Origin: an uncultured Oscillospiraceae bacterium | GTDB taxonomy: Bacteria; Bacillota; Clostridia; Oscillospirales; Oscillospiraceae | Assembly: GCA_900763675.1 (NCBI GenBank) | Contig: CAAFLE010000099.1 | Span: 1-36,752 of the forward strand | Direction of reading: 5' to 3' | DNA length: 36,752 nucleotides | Shown here: in pieces, positions 1 through 8,569 of the stretch | Numbering within the stretch: position 1 is the first letter of the stretch | Layout: each line of letters starts with the position of its first letter | The notes under the pieces: model-generated | Database searches by the model: none | Told to the model about the DNA's origin: nothing | What the model saw: only the letters and a program-made list of their open reading frames with translations | Program-made: the position numbers and the translations under genes

Positions 1-7
1 AAATGTA

Positions 8-36
8 TTGATTTTTCCGGCGCATGACGATATGAT
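8..36 (+). promoter_or_regulatory. Sigma-A promoter for the first operon
   Basis: A -35 box TTGATT (8-13) and a -10 box TATGAT (31-36) are separated by exactly 17 bp. Transcription would start near 43, about 40 bases before the first gene. Each box differs from consensus at one or two positions. It is the only good promoter seen before the long plus-strand gene run, so it probably drives the RNA methyltransferase and dprA at least. Confidence 0.6.
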
Positions 37-80
37 AGACCGAAACGACAAAGAAAGGACAGGCTTTCCGCCGCTTACTC

Positions 81-836
81 ATGGAACCGATCACATCCCG
101 AAAAAATTTCCGTGTTCAGGCGCTGCGGCGGCTGGGCAGAGAAAAATCATTTCGCCGTGAGCAGGGGCTGTTCCTGTGCGACGGGGAGAAGCTGCTCACG
201 GAAGCCGTAGCAAACGGTGCAGAGATCGCGGAGGTATATCTCCGCGGCGCATCGGTTTGCCCCGGACTGCCAGATGTGCCGGTTTTCTGTCTTTCGGAGG
301 ATGTGTTTGATTATGCCTCTCCGCTGGAACACAGCCCCGGACCGCTGTTTACTGTCCGGAAGCGTTCCGTGCCGGAGAGTGTGCAGCCGGACCGTGTGAT
401 CGTTCTCGAAAACGTACAGGACCCCGGCAACGTCGGTACGGTGCTGCGCACCGCGGCGGCGCTCGACACGGAGCTTGTCGTTCTTCTCGGCGAATGCGCC
501 GATCCCTATAACCCTAAAACGGTCCGCGCCGCTATGGGCGCTCTTTTCCGCCAGAGACTGTGGGAGACCGACCTTGCGTCGCTCCGCGCAAAGCTTGGCG
601 AATGGGGCTTGCCGCTTTACGGCGCGGCGCTCAGGGAAGAAAGTGTCCCCGTGGAAGCGGTGCCGCTCCGCCGGGCGGCAATCGCCGTCGGGAACGAGGG
701 AAAGGGACTTTCCGAGTCGCTGCTCGATGCCTGCGATACGAAGATCATTCTCCCCATGACGCCCGGCAGCGAATCGCTCAACGCGGCGGTCGCCGCTTCC
801 ATCCTGATGTGGGAGATGTGGACGCAGCGCGGATAG
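81..836 (+). CDS. TrmH/SpoU-family RNA 2'-O-methyltransferase
   Basis: This 251-residue protein is a SPOUT-class, SAM-dependent ribose methyltransferase acting on rRNA or tRNA. The N-terminal part (about 1-95) matches the substrate-binding domain that opens with a short basic helix and the FLCDGEKLL segment. The three SpoU catalytic motifs are visible: the N-x-x-DPGNVGTVLRT stretch at 111-124, AVGNEGKGL at 202-210, and the ILPMTPGSESLNAAVAAS region at 223-240. The ATG at 81 has no close Shine-Dalgarno (the nearest purine run ends near 63), but there is no better in-frame start and the protein begins as family members do. It precedes dprA by 29 bases. The exact nucleotide target cannot be read from the sequence, so no rlm or trm symbol is given. 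Confidence 0.88.
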   Translation: MEPITSRKNFRVQALRRLGREKSFRREQGLFLCDGEKLLTEAVANGAEIAEVYLRGASVCPGLPDVPVFCLSEDVFDYASPLEHSPGPLFTVRKRSVPESVQPDRVIVLENVQDPGNVGTVLRTAAALDTELVVLLGECADPYNPKTVRAAMGALFRQRLWETDLASLRAKLGEWGLPLYGAALREESVPVEAVPLRRAAIAVGNEGKGLSESLLDACDTKIILPMTPGSESLNAAVAASILMWEMWTQRG

Positions 837-865
837 CGTCGATTAACAAAGAGGAGAGAGAAAGA

Positions 866-2053
866 ATGTCGCAGCTTCGGTACTGGGTCTGGCTTGCCTC
901 CGTGGACGGTGTCCGCCCGATTACGCTGTGCCGCATGGCGGAGCATTTCGGCGGACCGATGGAAGCGTATTTTGCGCTGGAGGAACGGCTGGATGAGATC
1001 GACGGCATTACGCCGCAGGAGCGGAAGCTCCTTGCCGACCGGAATCTTGAACGTACCGAGCGCATTCTTGCCGTATGCCAGCAGAAGGGGATTCGTATTC
1101 TTACGCTGAACGACGCTTCCTATCCCGACCGGCTGCGGCAGATCGCCGATCCGCCGCTCGTGCTGTATGTCCGCGGCAATCTCCCGTTTCTGGACGAGCT
1201 GCCCGCAATCGCCATGGTCGGAACGCGAAAGGCGAGCGCTTACGGCATTCTTGTCGCCACGCGCCTTGCACAGGAGATCACCGCCTATGGCGGGTGTATC
1301 GTCACCGGCATGGCGCACGGCGTAGACGGAGCCGCCGCCCGCGGCGCACTTCTGGCAGACGGTCCCTGCGTCGGCGTTCTCGGCACGGCGATCGACGTGA
1401 ATTATCCTGCCGCCAACGCGCCGCTCATCGACGACGTGGCGCTCACCGGCGCGATCATCAGCGAGTTTCCGCCCCTGTACCCGACAAAGCCGGAAAACTT
1501 CCCGCGCCGGAACCGCATTATCAGCGGTCTTTCCTGCGGCGTGTGCGTTGTAGAGGCGCCGGTGCGAAGCGGCGCTCTTATTACGGCAAATCTGGCGCTC
1601 GAACAGGGGCGCGACGTGTTTGCCGTTCCGGGCAACATCGACAGCCCGAACAGCGCCGGAACAAACGGACTCATCCGCGACGGAGCCAAGGCGGTCACAG
1701 GCTGCCGGGACATTCTTTCCGAGTATGAGGGGCTTTTTCCCGACCGCATTCACTACGATGCAGCGCTCTATTCTCCGCCGGAAAAGGCGGCGGCGCAGCA
1801 CGTTTCGCCAAAAAGAGAGATTGACAAGCCGGATACGATACCGTATAGTGACCTCGAAAGCCGTCTGACGGAGTATTCGGAGGATCACCGCAAGCTCCTG
1901 CGCTGCATTGCCCGCGGCGAAGCCCATGTGGACGAAATGGCGGCATCGACCGGTTTTCCCGCGGCAAAGGTCCTCGCGTGCATGACGGTACTCACCATCC
2001 GCGGCGCGGTAAAGCCTCTGCCGGGAAAACGATATTCATTGAACCTGAAGTAA
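866..2053 (+). CDS. dprA: DNA processing protein DprA
   Basis: DprA/Smf (395 residues) binds incoming single-stranded DNA and loads RecA during transformation; the family is widespread even where competence is not known. The Rossmann-like core is clear: MVGTRKASAYG at 118-127, IVTGMAHGVDGAAARGAL at 145-162, VLGTAIDVNYPAAN at 171-184 and FPRRNRIISGLS at 212-223. An N-terminal helix-hairpin-helix-like segment (1-60) and a C-terminal winged-helix DprA domain (about 325-395) complete the usual architecture. The ATG at 866 is chosen because it follows a GAGGAGAGAG ribosome binding site; the frame stays open upstream, but that stretch is the shadow of the methyltransferase gene. topA follows after 15 bases, the usual dprA-topA order of Firmicutes. 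Confidence 0.95.
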   Translation: MSQLRYWVWLASVDGVRPITLCRMAEHFGGPMEAYFALEERLDEIDGITPQERKLLADRNLERTERILAVCQQKGIRILTLNDASYPDRLRQIADPPLVLYVRGNLPFLDELPAIAMVGTRKASAYGILVATRLAQEITAYGGCIVTGMAHGVDGAAARGALLADGPCVGVLGTAIDVNYPAANAPLIDDVALTGAIISEFPPLYPTKPENFPRRNRIISGLSCGVCVVEAPVRSGALITANLALEQGRDVFAVPGNIDSPNSAGTNGLIRDGAKAVTGCRDILSEYEGLFPDRIHYDAALYSPPEKAAAQHVSPKREIDKPDTIPYSDLESRLTEYSEDHRKLLRCIARGEAHVDEMAASTGFPAAKVLACMTVLTIRGAVKPLPGKRYSLNLK

Positions 2054-2068
2054 GGACGATATACGATT

Positions 2069-4261
2069 ATGGCGCAAGCAAAAAAGGATCTTGTCATTGT
2101 GGAATCTCCCGCCAAGGCGCGGACGATCGAGAAATACCTCGGCGGCGATTATAAAGTCATCGCGTCGATGGGGCATCTCCGCGATCTGCCCAAGAGCAAG
2201 CTCGGCGTGGACATTGAACACGGCTTTACGCCGGAATACATTCCGGTCGCCGCCCGTTCGGACGTTATCAACGAACTGAAAAAGCGTTCCAAAGAGGCAG
2301 AAACGGTCTATCTCGCGACCGACCCGGACCGTGAGGGTGAGGCGATCAGCTGGCATCTCAAGGAGCTTTTGAAAATTCCGGATGATAAAGCGCGGCGCGT
2401 GACGTTCAACGAGATCACCAAAAAGGTCGTGCAGGAGAGCATCGCCCACCCGCGTGACATAGATCAGGACCTTGTGGATGCGCAGCAGGCGCGGCGCATT
2501 CTGGACCGCATCGTCGGCTACAAGCTCAGCCCGCTTCTCTGGCGCAAGGTACGCCGGGGGCTTTCCGCCGGACGGGTGCAGTCGGTCGCCATCCGCATGG
2601 TGGTGGACAGGGAAAACGAGATCCGCAGCTTCCAGCCGGAGGAATATTGGTATCTGGACGCCCATCTCGACCGCGAGGGAAAGAAGGGCGGCTTTGTCGC
2701 CCGCTATTACGGCACGGCGGACAAGAAAAAAGAACTGCACAGCGAACAGGAAGTGCAGAACGTCATCGCTGACGTGGAAAAAGCGGCGTGGGAAATTGGC
2801 TCCGTCAAGCGGGGTGAGCGCCAGCGCAGTCCGTCGCCTCCGTTTATTACGTCTACATTGCAGCAGGAGGCGAGCCGCCGTCTGGGGCTTACGCCGCGCC
2901 GCACCATGAGTATTGCGCAGCAGCTCTATGAGGGCGTGGACATCACGGGCGAGGGTACGGTCGGTCTGATCACTTATATGCGTACCGACTCTCTCCGTCT
3001 TTCCGAGGAAGCCATGGCAGCCGCCGGCAGCTTCATCCGCAGCTACTACGGCGAGGAGTATTACTACGGCAAGCCCCGCCGCTATAAAACCAAGGCGGGT
3101 GCGCAGGACGCGCACGAAGCCATCCGCCCGAGCAACGTGAATCTCACGCCGGAGCGCGTGAAGAAAGACCTTACGGCGGAGCAGTACCGCCTGTACCGGC
3201 TCATCTGGGGGCGCTTCACCGCCAGCCAGATGGCGAACGCCGTATACGATAACGTCGTGATCGACGCACTCAGCGCCGGACATTGCTTTAAGGCGAACCA
3301 TTCCGCGCTCCGCTTTCCCGGCTACACCGCCGTGTACGAGGACCCGAACGAGGAAGAGGAAGCCTCCGGCAGAAAGCCGCTCCCCGATCTTACCGAAGGG
3401 GAGAAGGTCGCGCTGAAAAAGCTCGACAAGGAGCAGCGCTTCACCGAGCCTCCGGCGCGGTATACGGAAGCGACGCTGATCCGCGCCATGGAAGAAAAGG
3501 GTATCGGCAGACCCTCTACGTATGCTCCGACCATCAGCACCATCACCGGGCGCGAATACGTCGCCAAGGAAGGGAAGTACCTCAAGCCGACGTCTCTCGG
3601 CGAGGTCGTTACCGGGCTTATGGAGGAGCGCTTCCCCGATATTGTCGATCTCAAGTTCACCGCCCATATGGAGGATAAGCTCGACGAGATCGAAAACGGC
3701 AAAATCGAGTGGAAACAGGTCTTGGAGGACTTTTACGGCGATTTTGATAAGGAGCTGACCGACGCCGAAAAGGCGCTCGAGGGCGTGCATATCAAGGTTC
3801 CCGACGAGGTCTCCGACGAGATCTGCGATAAATGCGGCAGGCATCTTGTTGTGAAGAGCGGACGGTTCGGACGATTCCTTGCCTGTCCCGGCTTCCCGGA
3901 ATGCAACTTTACGAAGCCCATCGTCATTGAAATGCCGGGCAGATGCCCAAAATGCGGCGGGCGCATCTTCAAGCGTACGTCCAAGAAGGGGTATACGTAC
4001 TATGCCTGCGAGCGCGGGGCGGACTGCGGCTTTATGACGTGGGACGTTCCGGTGAAGGATACGTGTCCGTCCTGCGGAAAAACGCTCTTCAAGCTCTCCG
4101 GCAAGGGCGCGAGAAAGCCCTTCTGCGTAAACCCGGAATGCGAGCTGTTCGTTCCGGAGGAGAAGCGCGGCTACCGCCGCAAAGCTGCCGCGGACAAGGC
4201 GGTCGATAAGCCGAAGGAGGAACCTTCGGAAAAGAAAGAAACACCGAAAGAGGAAGCATGA
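2069..4261 (+). CDS. topA: DNA topoisomerase I (type IA)
   Basis: TopA (730 residues) relaxes negative supercoils by cutting one strand through a 5'-phosphotyrosine link. The Toprim domain starts with IVESPAKARTIEKYLG (10-25) and carries the metal-binding DPDREGEAISWH motif (85-96). The catalytic tyrosine is Y303 in GLITYMRTDS. The C-terminal part holds three four-cysteine zinc ribbons (roughly 585-700), with CDKCGRHL, CPKCGGRI and CPSCGKTL as their first halves. A lysine/glutamate-rich tail of about 25 residues ends the protein. The length is normal for Firmicutes. The stop overlaps the trmFO start in an ATGA, which implies translational coupling; topA-trmFO is a conserved pair. Confidence 0.97.
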   Translation: MAQAKKDLVIVESPAKARTIEKYLGGDYKVIASMGHLRDLPKSKLGVDIEHGFTPEYIPVAARSDVINELKKRSKEAETVYLATDPDREGEAISWHLKELLKIPDDKARRVTFNEITKKVVQESIAHPRDIDQDLVDAQQARRILDRIVGYKLSPLLWRKVRRGLSAGRVQSVAIRMVVDRENEIRSFQPEEYWYLDAHLDREGKKGGFVARYYGTADKKKELHSEQEVQNVIADVEKAAWEIGSVKRGERQRSPSPPFITSTLQQEASRRLGLTPRRTMSIAQQLYEGVDITGEGTVGLITYMRTDSLRLSEEAMAAAGSFIRSYYGEEYYYGKPRRYKTKAGAQDAHEAIRPSNVNLTPERVKKDLTAEQYRLYRLIWGRFTASQMANAVYDNVVIDALSAGHCFKANHSALRFPGYTAVYEDPNEEEEASGRKPLPDLTEGEKVALKKLDKEQRFTEPPARYTEATLIRAMEEKGIGRPSTYAPTISTITGREYVAKEGKYLKPTSLGEVVTGLMEERFPDIVDLKFTAHMEDKLDEIENGKIEWKQVLEDFYGDFDKELTDAEKALEGVHIKVPDEVSDEICDKCGRHLVVKSGRFGRFLACPGFPECNFTKPIVIEMPGRCPKCGGRIFKRTSKKGYTYYACERGADCGFMTWDVPVKDTCPSCGKTLFKLSGKGARKPFCVNPECELFVPEEKRGYRRKAAADKAVDKPKEEPSEKKETPKEEA

Positions 4262-5580
4262 ACGCAGTAACGGTTGTGGGCGCCGGTCTTGCCGGGTCCG
4301 AGGCGGCGTATCAGCTTGCCATCCGGGGCATCCCGGTGCGGCTGATCGAGATGAAGCCGAAAAAAATGACACCGGCGCACGTCTCTCCGTACTTTGCGGA
4401 GCTGGTGTGTTCCAATTCGCTGCGCAGCGACGAGCTGACAAACGCCGTGGGACTCCTGAAAGAAGAGCTTCGGCGGCTCGGCAGCATCATCATGCGCTGC
4501 GCCGATGCGCACCGTGTCGCTGCCGGCGGAGCGCTCGCGGTAGACCGTGAGGGGTTTGCCTGCGCCGTGACGGAAGCGATCCGCGCTCTGCCGAACGTGG
4601 AGATCGTGAAGGAAGAGGTTACGGACATTCCCGACGGCGATGTCATTATCGCCAGCGGTCCTTTGACCTCCGATGCGCTTGCCGATACCATTCTCCGGCG
4701 CACAGGCAGCGAGGGGCTGCACTTTTACGACGCCGTCGCGCCCATTGTGTCGCTCGACTCCGTCGATATGGAAAGCGCGTTCCGCGCTTCCCGGTACGAT
4801 AAGGGGACGGCGGATTATGTAAACTGCCCCATGACGGAGGAAGAATACACCGTCTTCTGGAAGGAACTGACGACCGCCCGCGAAGCGGCGGTCCACGGCT
4901 TTGACGACGGCGGCGTTTTCGAGGGATGTATGCCCGTTGAGGTCATGGCGCGGCGCGGCTTCGATACGCTGCGCTATGGTCCGATGAAGCCCGTCGGACT
5001 GCGTGATCCGCATACCGGGCGCGAGCCGTATGCCGTTGTGCAGCTCCGGCAGGACAATGCCGACGGGACGCTGTATAACCTTGTCGGCTTCCAGACGCAC
5101 CTTGCATTCCCGGAGCAGCGGCGCGTTTTTTCGATGATCCCGGCGCTTCGCGAGGCGGAGTTTGTCCGCTACGGCGTAATGCACCGGAATACCTATCTGC
5201 AATCGCCCGGAAAGCTCGACCGGTATTACCGGCTGATTGCCGAACCGCGCATTGCCTTTGCCGGACAGATCACCGGCGTAGAGGGGTATGTCGAGTCCTG
5301 CGCGTCCGGAATGCTCGCCTCGCTGGAAATGGCGGCGCGGCTTCTGGGGCTGCCGCCGGTCGATTTCTCGCAGGAGACGGCGATCGGCGCACTGGGACTG
5401 TACATTTCCCACGGCAGTATCGGCGATTTTCAGCCGATGAACATCAACTTTGGTATCATTTCTCCGCTGACCTACCGCGTCAAGGGGAAGAGAAATAAAA
5501 ACGCCGAGATCTCCGCCCGCTCGCTGGCGCAGATCGACGAGCTGGTGAAAGGAGACCTTTGGAATGCGGATTCTCATTGA
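4258..5580 (+). CDS. trmFO: Methylenetetrahydrofolate--tRNA-(uracil-5-)-methyltransferase TrmFO
   Basis: TrmFO (440 residues) is the folate- and FAD-dependent enzyme that makes 5-methyluridine at tRNA position 54 in most Firmicutes. The N-terminal dinucleotide fold VVGAGLAGSEAAYQLA (5-20) binds FAD. The family segment ELVCSNSLRSDE follows at about 43-54, and the late motif MNINFGIISPL lies near the C-terminus. The full length and the GidA-related fold without the GidA C-terminal helical domain support TrmFO over MnmG. The start codon overlaps the topA stop (ATGA), and the 3' end overlaps plsX by 17 bases. Confidence 0.96.
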   Translation: MNAVTVVGAGLAGSEAAYQLAIRGIPVRLIEMKPKKMTPAHVSPYFAELVCSNSLRSDELTNAVGLLKEELRRLGSIIMRCADAHRVAAGGALAVDREGFACAVTEAIRALPNVEIVKEEVTDIPDGDVIIASGPLTSDALADTILRRTGSEGLHFYDAVAPIVSLDSVDMESAFRASRYDKGTADYVNCPMTEEEYTVFWKELTTAREAAVHGFDDGGVFEGCMPVEVMARRGFDTLRYGPMKPVGLRDPHTGREPYAVVQLRQDNADGTLYNLVGFQTHLAFPEQRRVFSMIPALREAEFVRYGVMHRNTYLQSPGKLDRYYRLIAEPRIAFAGQITGVEGYVESCASGMLASLEMAARLLGLPPVDFSQETAIGALGLYISHGSIGDFQPMNINFGIISPLTYRVKGKRNKNAEISARSLAQIDELVKGDLWNADSH

Positions 5581-6592
5581 CGCCATGGGCGGCGACAACG
5601 CTCCCGGCGAGATCGTCCGCGGCGCGGTCGAAGCCTCGCGGCAGTACCATGTGGACGTGGCGCTTGTCGGGCGCGAGGCGGAGATCCGTGCCTGTCTGAA
5701 CGAGATCGGCGCGGCGCCGGGCGAACATATCCAGATCGTGGACGCGCCGGAGGTCGTCTCTATGGAGGACGACCCGAGCACCGCCACGCGGCGCAAACCC
5801 GATTCCTCCATGGCGGTCGCGCTGCAGATGCTCCACCGAGGCGAGGGCGACGCCGTGATTTCCGCCGGCAGCACCGGCGCTCTTTTGAGCGGCGCTACGC
5901 TTACGGTGCGGCGTATCCGCGGCATCCGCCGCGCCTGCTTTGGTCCCGTCATTCCGAACGGAGGAAAGGGTACGCTTCTCATCGACTGCGGTGCAAACGT
6001 CGAATGCACGGCGGAGTACCTGCTCCAGTTTGCCTATATGGGCAAGTTCTATTCGCAGGAGCTTCTCGGCACGGAGAATGCCCGCATCGGGCTTTTGAAC
6101 ATAGGCACAGAGGAAACAAAGGGTACGGAGCTGCAAAAGCAGACCTATGCCCTGCTGAAGGATGCGCACGAAGCCGGACGGCTCAACTTTGTCGGCAACG
6201 TGGAATCGCGGGACGTTTTCTCCGGCAAGGTGGATGTTCTCGTGTGCGACGGCTTCTCCGGCAACGTGCTTCTCAAATGCATCGAAGGCACCGCCATGAT
6301 GCTTATGAAGCGGCTCAAGGGGATTTTCTATAAAAACACCGCCAACAAGCTCGCCGCGGCGGTCCTGAAAAAAGACGTCTACGCGCTCAAGTCGCTCTTC
6401 GACCCGAGCGAAGTCGGCGGCACGGCGCTGCTCGGCATTTCCAAGCCCGTTATCAAGGCACACGGCTCCTCGGATGCGCGGGCGATCTGCAGCGCGGTTC
6501 GGCAGGCAATCACATTCATTGATGCGGACGTGATCGGAAGCATCGAAAAGAATGTTGCATATATGCGCATTACAGCAAACGAAGGAGAATAA
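5564..6592 (+). CDS. plsX: Phosphate acyltransferase PlsX
   Basis: PlsX (342 residues) converts acyl-ACP and phosphate to acyl-phosphate, the acyl donor used by PlsY at the start of phospholipid synthesis. It is a peripheral membrane enzyme. The N-terminus ILIDAMGGDNAPGEIVRGA (3-21) is diagnostic, as are the SAGSTGALLSGA segment (about 106-117) and the VCDGFSGNVLLK segment (about 228-239). The ATG lies inside the last codons of trmFO with a GAAAGGAG site just before it, so the two are probably translationally coupled. acpP, encoding the carrier of its substrate, follows three bases after the stop. The fabD and fabG genes often found between plsX and acpP are absent here. Confidence 0.96.
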   Translation: MRILIDAMGGDNAPGEIVRGAVEASRQYHVDVALVGREAEIRACLNEIGAAPGEHIQIVDAPEVVSMEDDPSTATRRKPDSSMAVALQMLHRGEGDAVISAGSTGALLSGATLTVRRIRGIRRACFGPVIPNGGKGTLLIDCGANVECTAEYLLQFAYMGKFYSQELLGTENARIGLLNIGTEETKGTELQKQTYALLKDAHEAGRLNFVGNVESRDVFSGKVDVLVCDGFSGNVLLKCIEGTAMMLMKRLKGIFYKNTANKLAAAVLKKDVYALKSLFDPSEVGGTALLGISKPVIKAHGSSDARAICSAVRQAITFIDADVIGSIEKNVAYMRITANEGE

Positions 6593-6595
6593 AAA

Positions 6596-6832
6596 ATGGT
6601 ACTCGAAAAAATCATCAAGATGGTCGCCGAGCAGTTTATGATCGACGAGAACGAAATCACGGCGGACACGTCCTTTGTGGACGATCTTGGCGCGGACTCT
6701 CTGGACGTTGTCGAGCTTACGATGGCGCTCGAGGAGACCTTCTCTCTGCCCGACACGCCGGAAGACGAGCTGACGAACATCCACACCGTCGGCGATCTTG
6801 CCGATTACGTGTCCCGCGCTACGCAGGAATAA
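6596..6832 (+). CDS. acpP: Acyl carrier protein
   Basis: This is a 78-residue acidic ACP that carries growing fatty acyl chains on a phosphopantetheine arm. The attachment serine is S35 in the GADSLDVVEL motif. Surrounding features are typical: an acidic helix II, and LGADSLD preceded by DTSFVDD. A GAAGGAGA site precedes the ATG. It sits between plsX and rnc, an arrangement common in Firmicutes, and is probably cotranscribed with both. A dedicated ACP for another pathway is unlikely because no such synthase genes lie nearby. Confidence 0.96.
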   Translation: MVLEKIIKMVAEQFMIDENEITADTSFVDDLGADSLDVVELTMALEETFSLPDTPEDELTNIHTVGDLADYVSRATQE

Positions 6833-6836
6833 GTGA

Positions 6837-7514
6837 ATGAACGCTCTGGAAGAGAGACTGGGCTATTCGTTTCAAAACCGGTCACTCCTTGAAACGGCGC
6901 TTACGCACAGCTCCTATGCAAACGAGAACCGCGCATCCGGCATCGTTTGCAACGAGCGGCTGGAGTTTCTGGGCGATTCCGTCCTTGGCGTCACGGTAGC
7001 GGCGTTCCTCTACCGGCGCTTTCCTGATATGCCGGAGGGGCGCATGACCCGCCTTCGCGCCGAGCTTGTCTGCGAGCAGTCTCTGCACCGCGTGGCGCTC
7101 GATCTGCATCTCGGCGAATATCTCCGTCTCGGCAAGGGAGAAGAGCATAACGGCGGGCGCGACCGCCCCTCGATCCTTTCCGACGCTGTAGAGGCGGTCA
7201 TCGCCGCCATGTATCTCGACGCCGGGATGGATACCGCGGCGGGCTTTATTCACCGCTGTCTTTTGGACGATGTTCATACGATGGAAGCGCCGTCGTTCAC
7301 CGACTATAAAACCGCGCTGCAGGAGCTGATCCAGCGCCGCAGCGGGCAGACGCTTTCCTATGAGCTGGTCGGCGAAGAAGGACCGGATCACGCCAAGACG
7401 TTTGAAATGCGGGTCCGTCTCAACGGCGACTCGATCGGACACGGGGTCGGTCACACCAAAAAGGAGGCGGAGCAGTCCGCCGCTGCCAACGCGCTGGAGG
7501 CGCTGCAGATGTGA
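6837..7514 (+). CDS. rnc: Ribonuclease III
   Basis: RNase III (225 residues) cleaves double-stranded RNA in rRNA processing and mRNA turnover. The signature ERLEFLGDSVLG (40-51) carries the metal-binding acidic residues, and the second acidic site is in DAVEAVIAAMYLD (about 117-129). A double-stranded RNA binding domain occupies about 155-225, with the basic KKEAEQSAA helix near its end. The gene starts four bases after acpP. Its stop overlaps the GTG start of the following radical SAM gene (GTGA). Confidence 0.96.
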   Translation: MNALEERLGYSFQNRSLLETALTHSSYANENRASGIVCNERLEFLGDSVLGVTVAAFLYRRFPDMPEGRMTRLRAELVCEQSLHRVALDLHLGEYLRLGKGEEHNGGRDRPSILSDAVEAVIAAMYLDAGMDTAAGFIHRCLLDDVHTMEAPSFTDYKTALQELIQRRSGQTLSYELVGEEGPDHAKTFEMRVRLNGDSIGHGVGHTKKEAEQSAAANALEALQM

Positions 7515-8566
7515 CGCCGCGCCGCCGCATACTACCCATATTTGTTCCGCATGCAGGCTGCCCGAATGACTGCGTTTTCTGCAACCAGAAGCGCATCTCC
7601 GGCAGCCTGCTTCCGGCTTCTGCGGAAACGGTCCGTGCCGCTGTCGCTGCGCTGACGCCGGGCAGCGGCTATGAGCTGGCGTTTTACGGCGGCAGCTTTA
7701 CCGCCATACCCGAAAGTGAGCAGGAAGCCCTTTTGAGCGCGTGTATCCCGGCGCGGGAGAGCGGCGCGGTCGCGTCGCTGCGCGTTTCCACGCGCCCCGA
7801 CGCCGTAACACCGGAGAAGCTCGACCGTCTTCGCCGGTACGGCGTGGAGACTGTAGAACTGGGAGCGCAGTCCATGTGCGACGATGTGCTGCTTTGCAGC
7901 GGACGCGGACATACCGCCGCCGATACCGTGAGAGCGGCGCGGCTTATAAAGGACGCGGGCTTTTCGCTCATTTTGCAGATGATGACCGGGCTTCCCGGCA
8001 GCGACGAGGAACGGGATATGAAAACCGCCCGTGCCGTCGCTGCGCTGCGCCCGGACGGCGTACGTATATATCCGACGGTGATCATCCGCGATACGTCGCT
8101 GGAAGATCTATGGCGTGCGGGACAATACCGGGAGCATACGGTGGAGGACGCCGTGCGTATTTGCGCCCGCATTCTCCCGGTTTTTGAAAACGCGGGCATC
8201 CCCGTGATACGTCTTGGGCTGAACCCCTCGGATGAGCTTTCCGGCGGCGCCGCCGTCGGCGGGGCGTATCATCCCGCGCTCGGCGAACTTGTGCGCTCCC
8301 GGCTGTGGCGCGACAGGGCGGAGCGGCTTTTGACCGGCGTACCGGCGGGGGCGGATGTTTCGCTCGCTGTCGCGGCAAACCGCATTTCCGTGATGACGGG
8401 GCAGCGCCGCTGCAATCTGTCGTATCTTCAGGAACGGTTCGCGCTTGCCTCGCTGCACGTCTGCGCCGCCGATGTGCCGGATGGGGAGATTATTATAAAG
8501 TTGCAAAATCGGACAAATTCGTCTATAATAAATTGTTTTGATGCAATCGAACAGCAAGGAGAATAG
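7511..8566 (+). CDS. Elp3-like radical SAM protein
   Basis: This 351-residue protein carries the radical SAM cysteine motif C17-x3-C21-x2-C24 (GCPNDCVFC) that holds a 4Fe-4S cluster. A GSFTAIPESEQEALL segment, an RVSTRPDAV stretch and a MMTGLPGSDEERD motif follow, as in the Elp3/YhcC-like branch. It lacks the acetyltransferase domain of true Elp3. I infer a role in RNA or cofactor modification, but the substrate is not known. The GTG start at 7511 overlaps the rnc stop and is preceded by GGAGGCG. The rnc - radical SAM - smc order recurs in Clostridia. The last 60 or so bases are unusually AT-rich for this region. Confidence 0.85.
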   Translation: MTPRRRILPIFVPHAGCPNDCVFCNQKRISGSLLPASAETVRAAVAALTPGSGYELAFYGGSFTAIPESEQEALLSACIPARESGAVASLRVSTRPDAVTPEKLDRLRRYGVETVELGAQSMCDDVLLCSGRGHTAADTVRAARLIKDAGFSLILQMMTGLPGSDEERDMKTARAVAALRPDGVRIYPTVIIRDTSLEDLWRAGQYREHTVEDAVRICARILPVFENAGIPVIRLGLNPSDELSGGAAVGGAYHPALGELVRSRLWRDRAERLLTGVPAGADVSLAVAANRISVMTGQRRCNLSYLQERFALASLHVCAADVPDGEIIIKLQNRTNSSIINCFDAIEQQGE

Positions 8567-8569
8567 ACC

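Noticed and set aside
2036..4441. Long minus-strand frame opposite topA
   Set aside because: A shadow of topA codon usage; no motifs, no start signals, and topA is intact.
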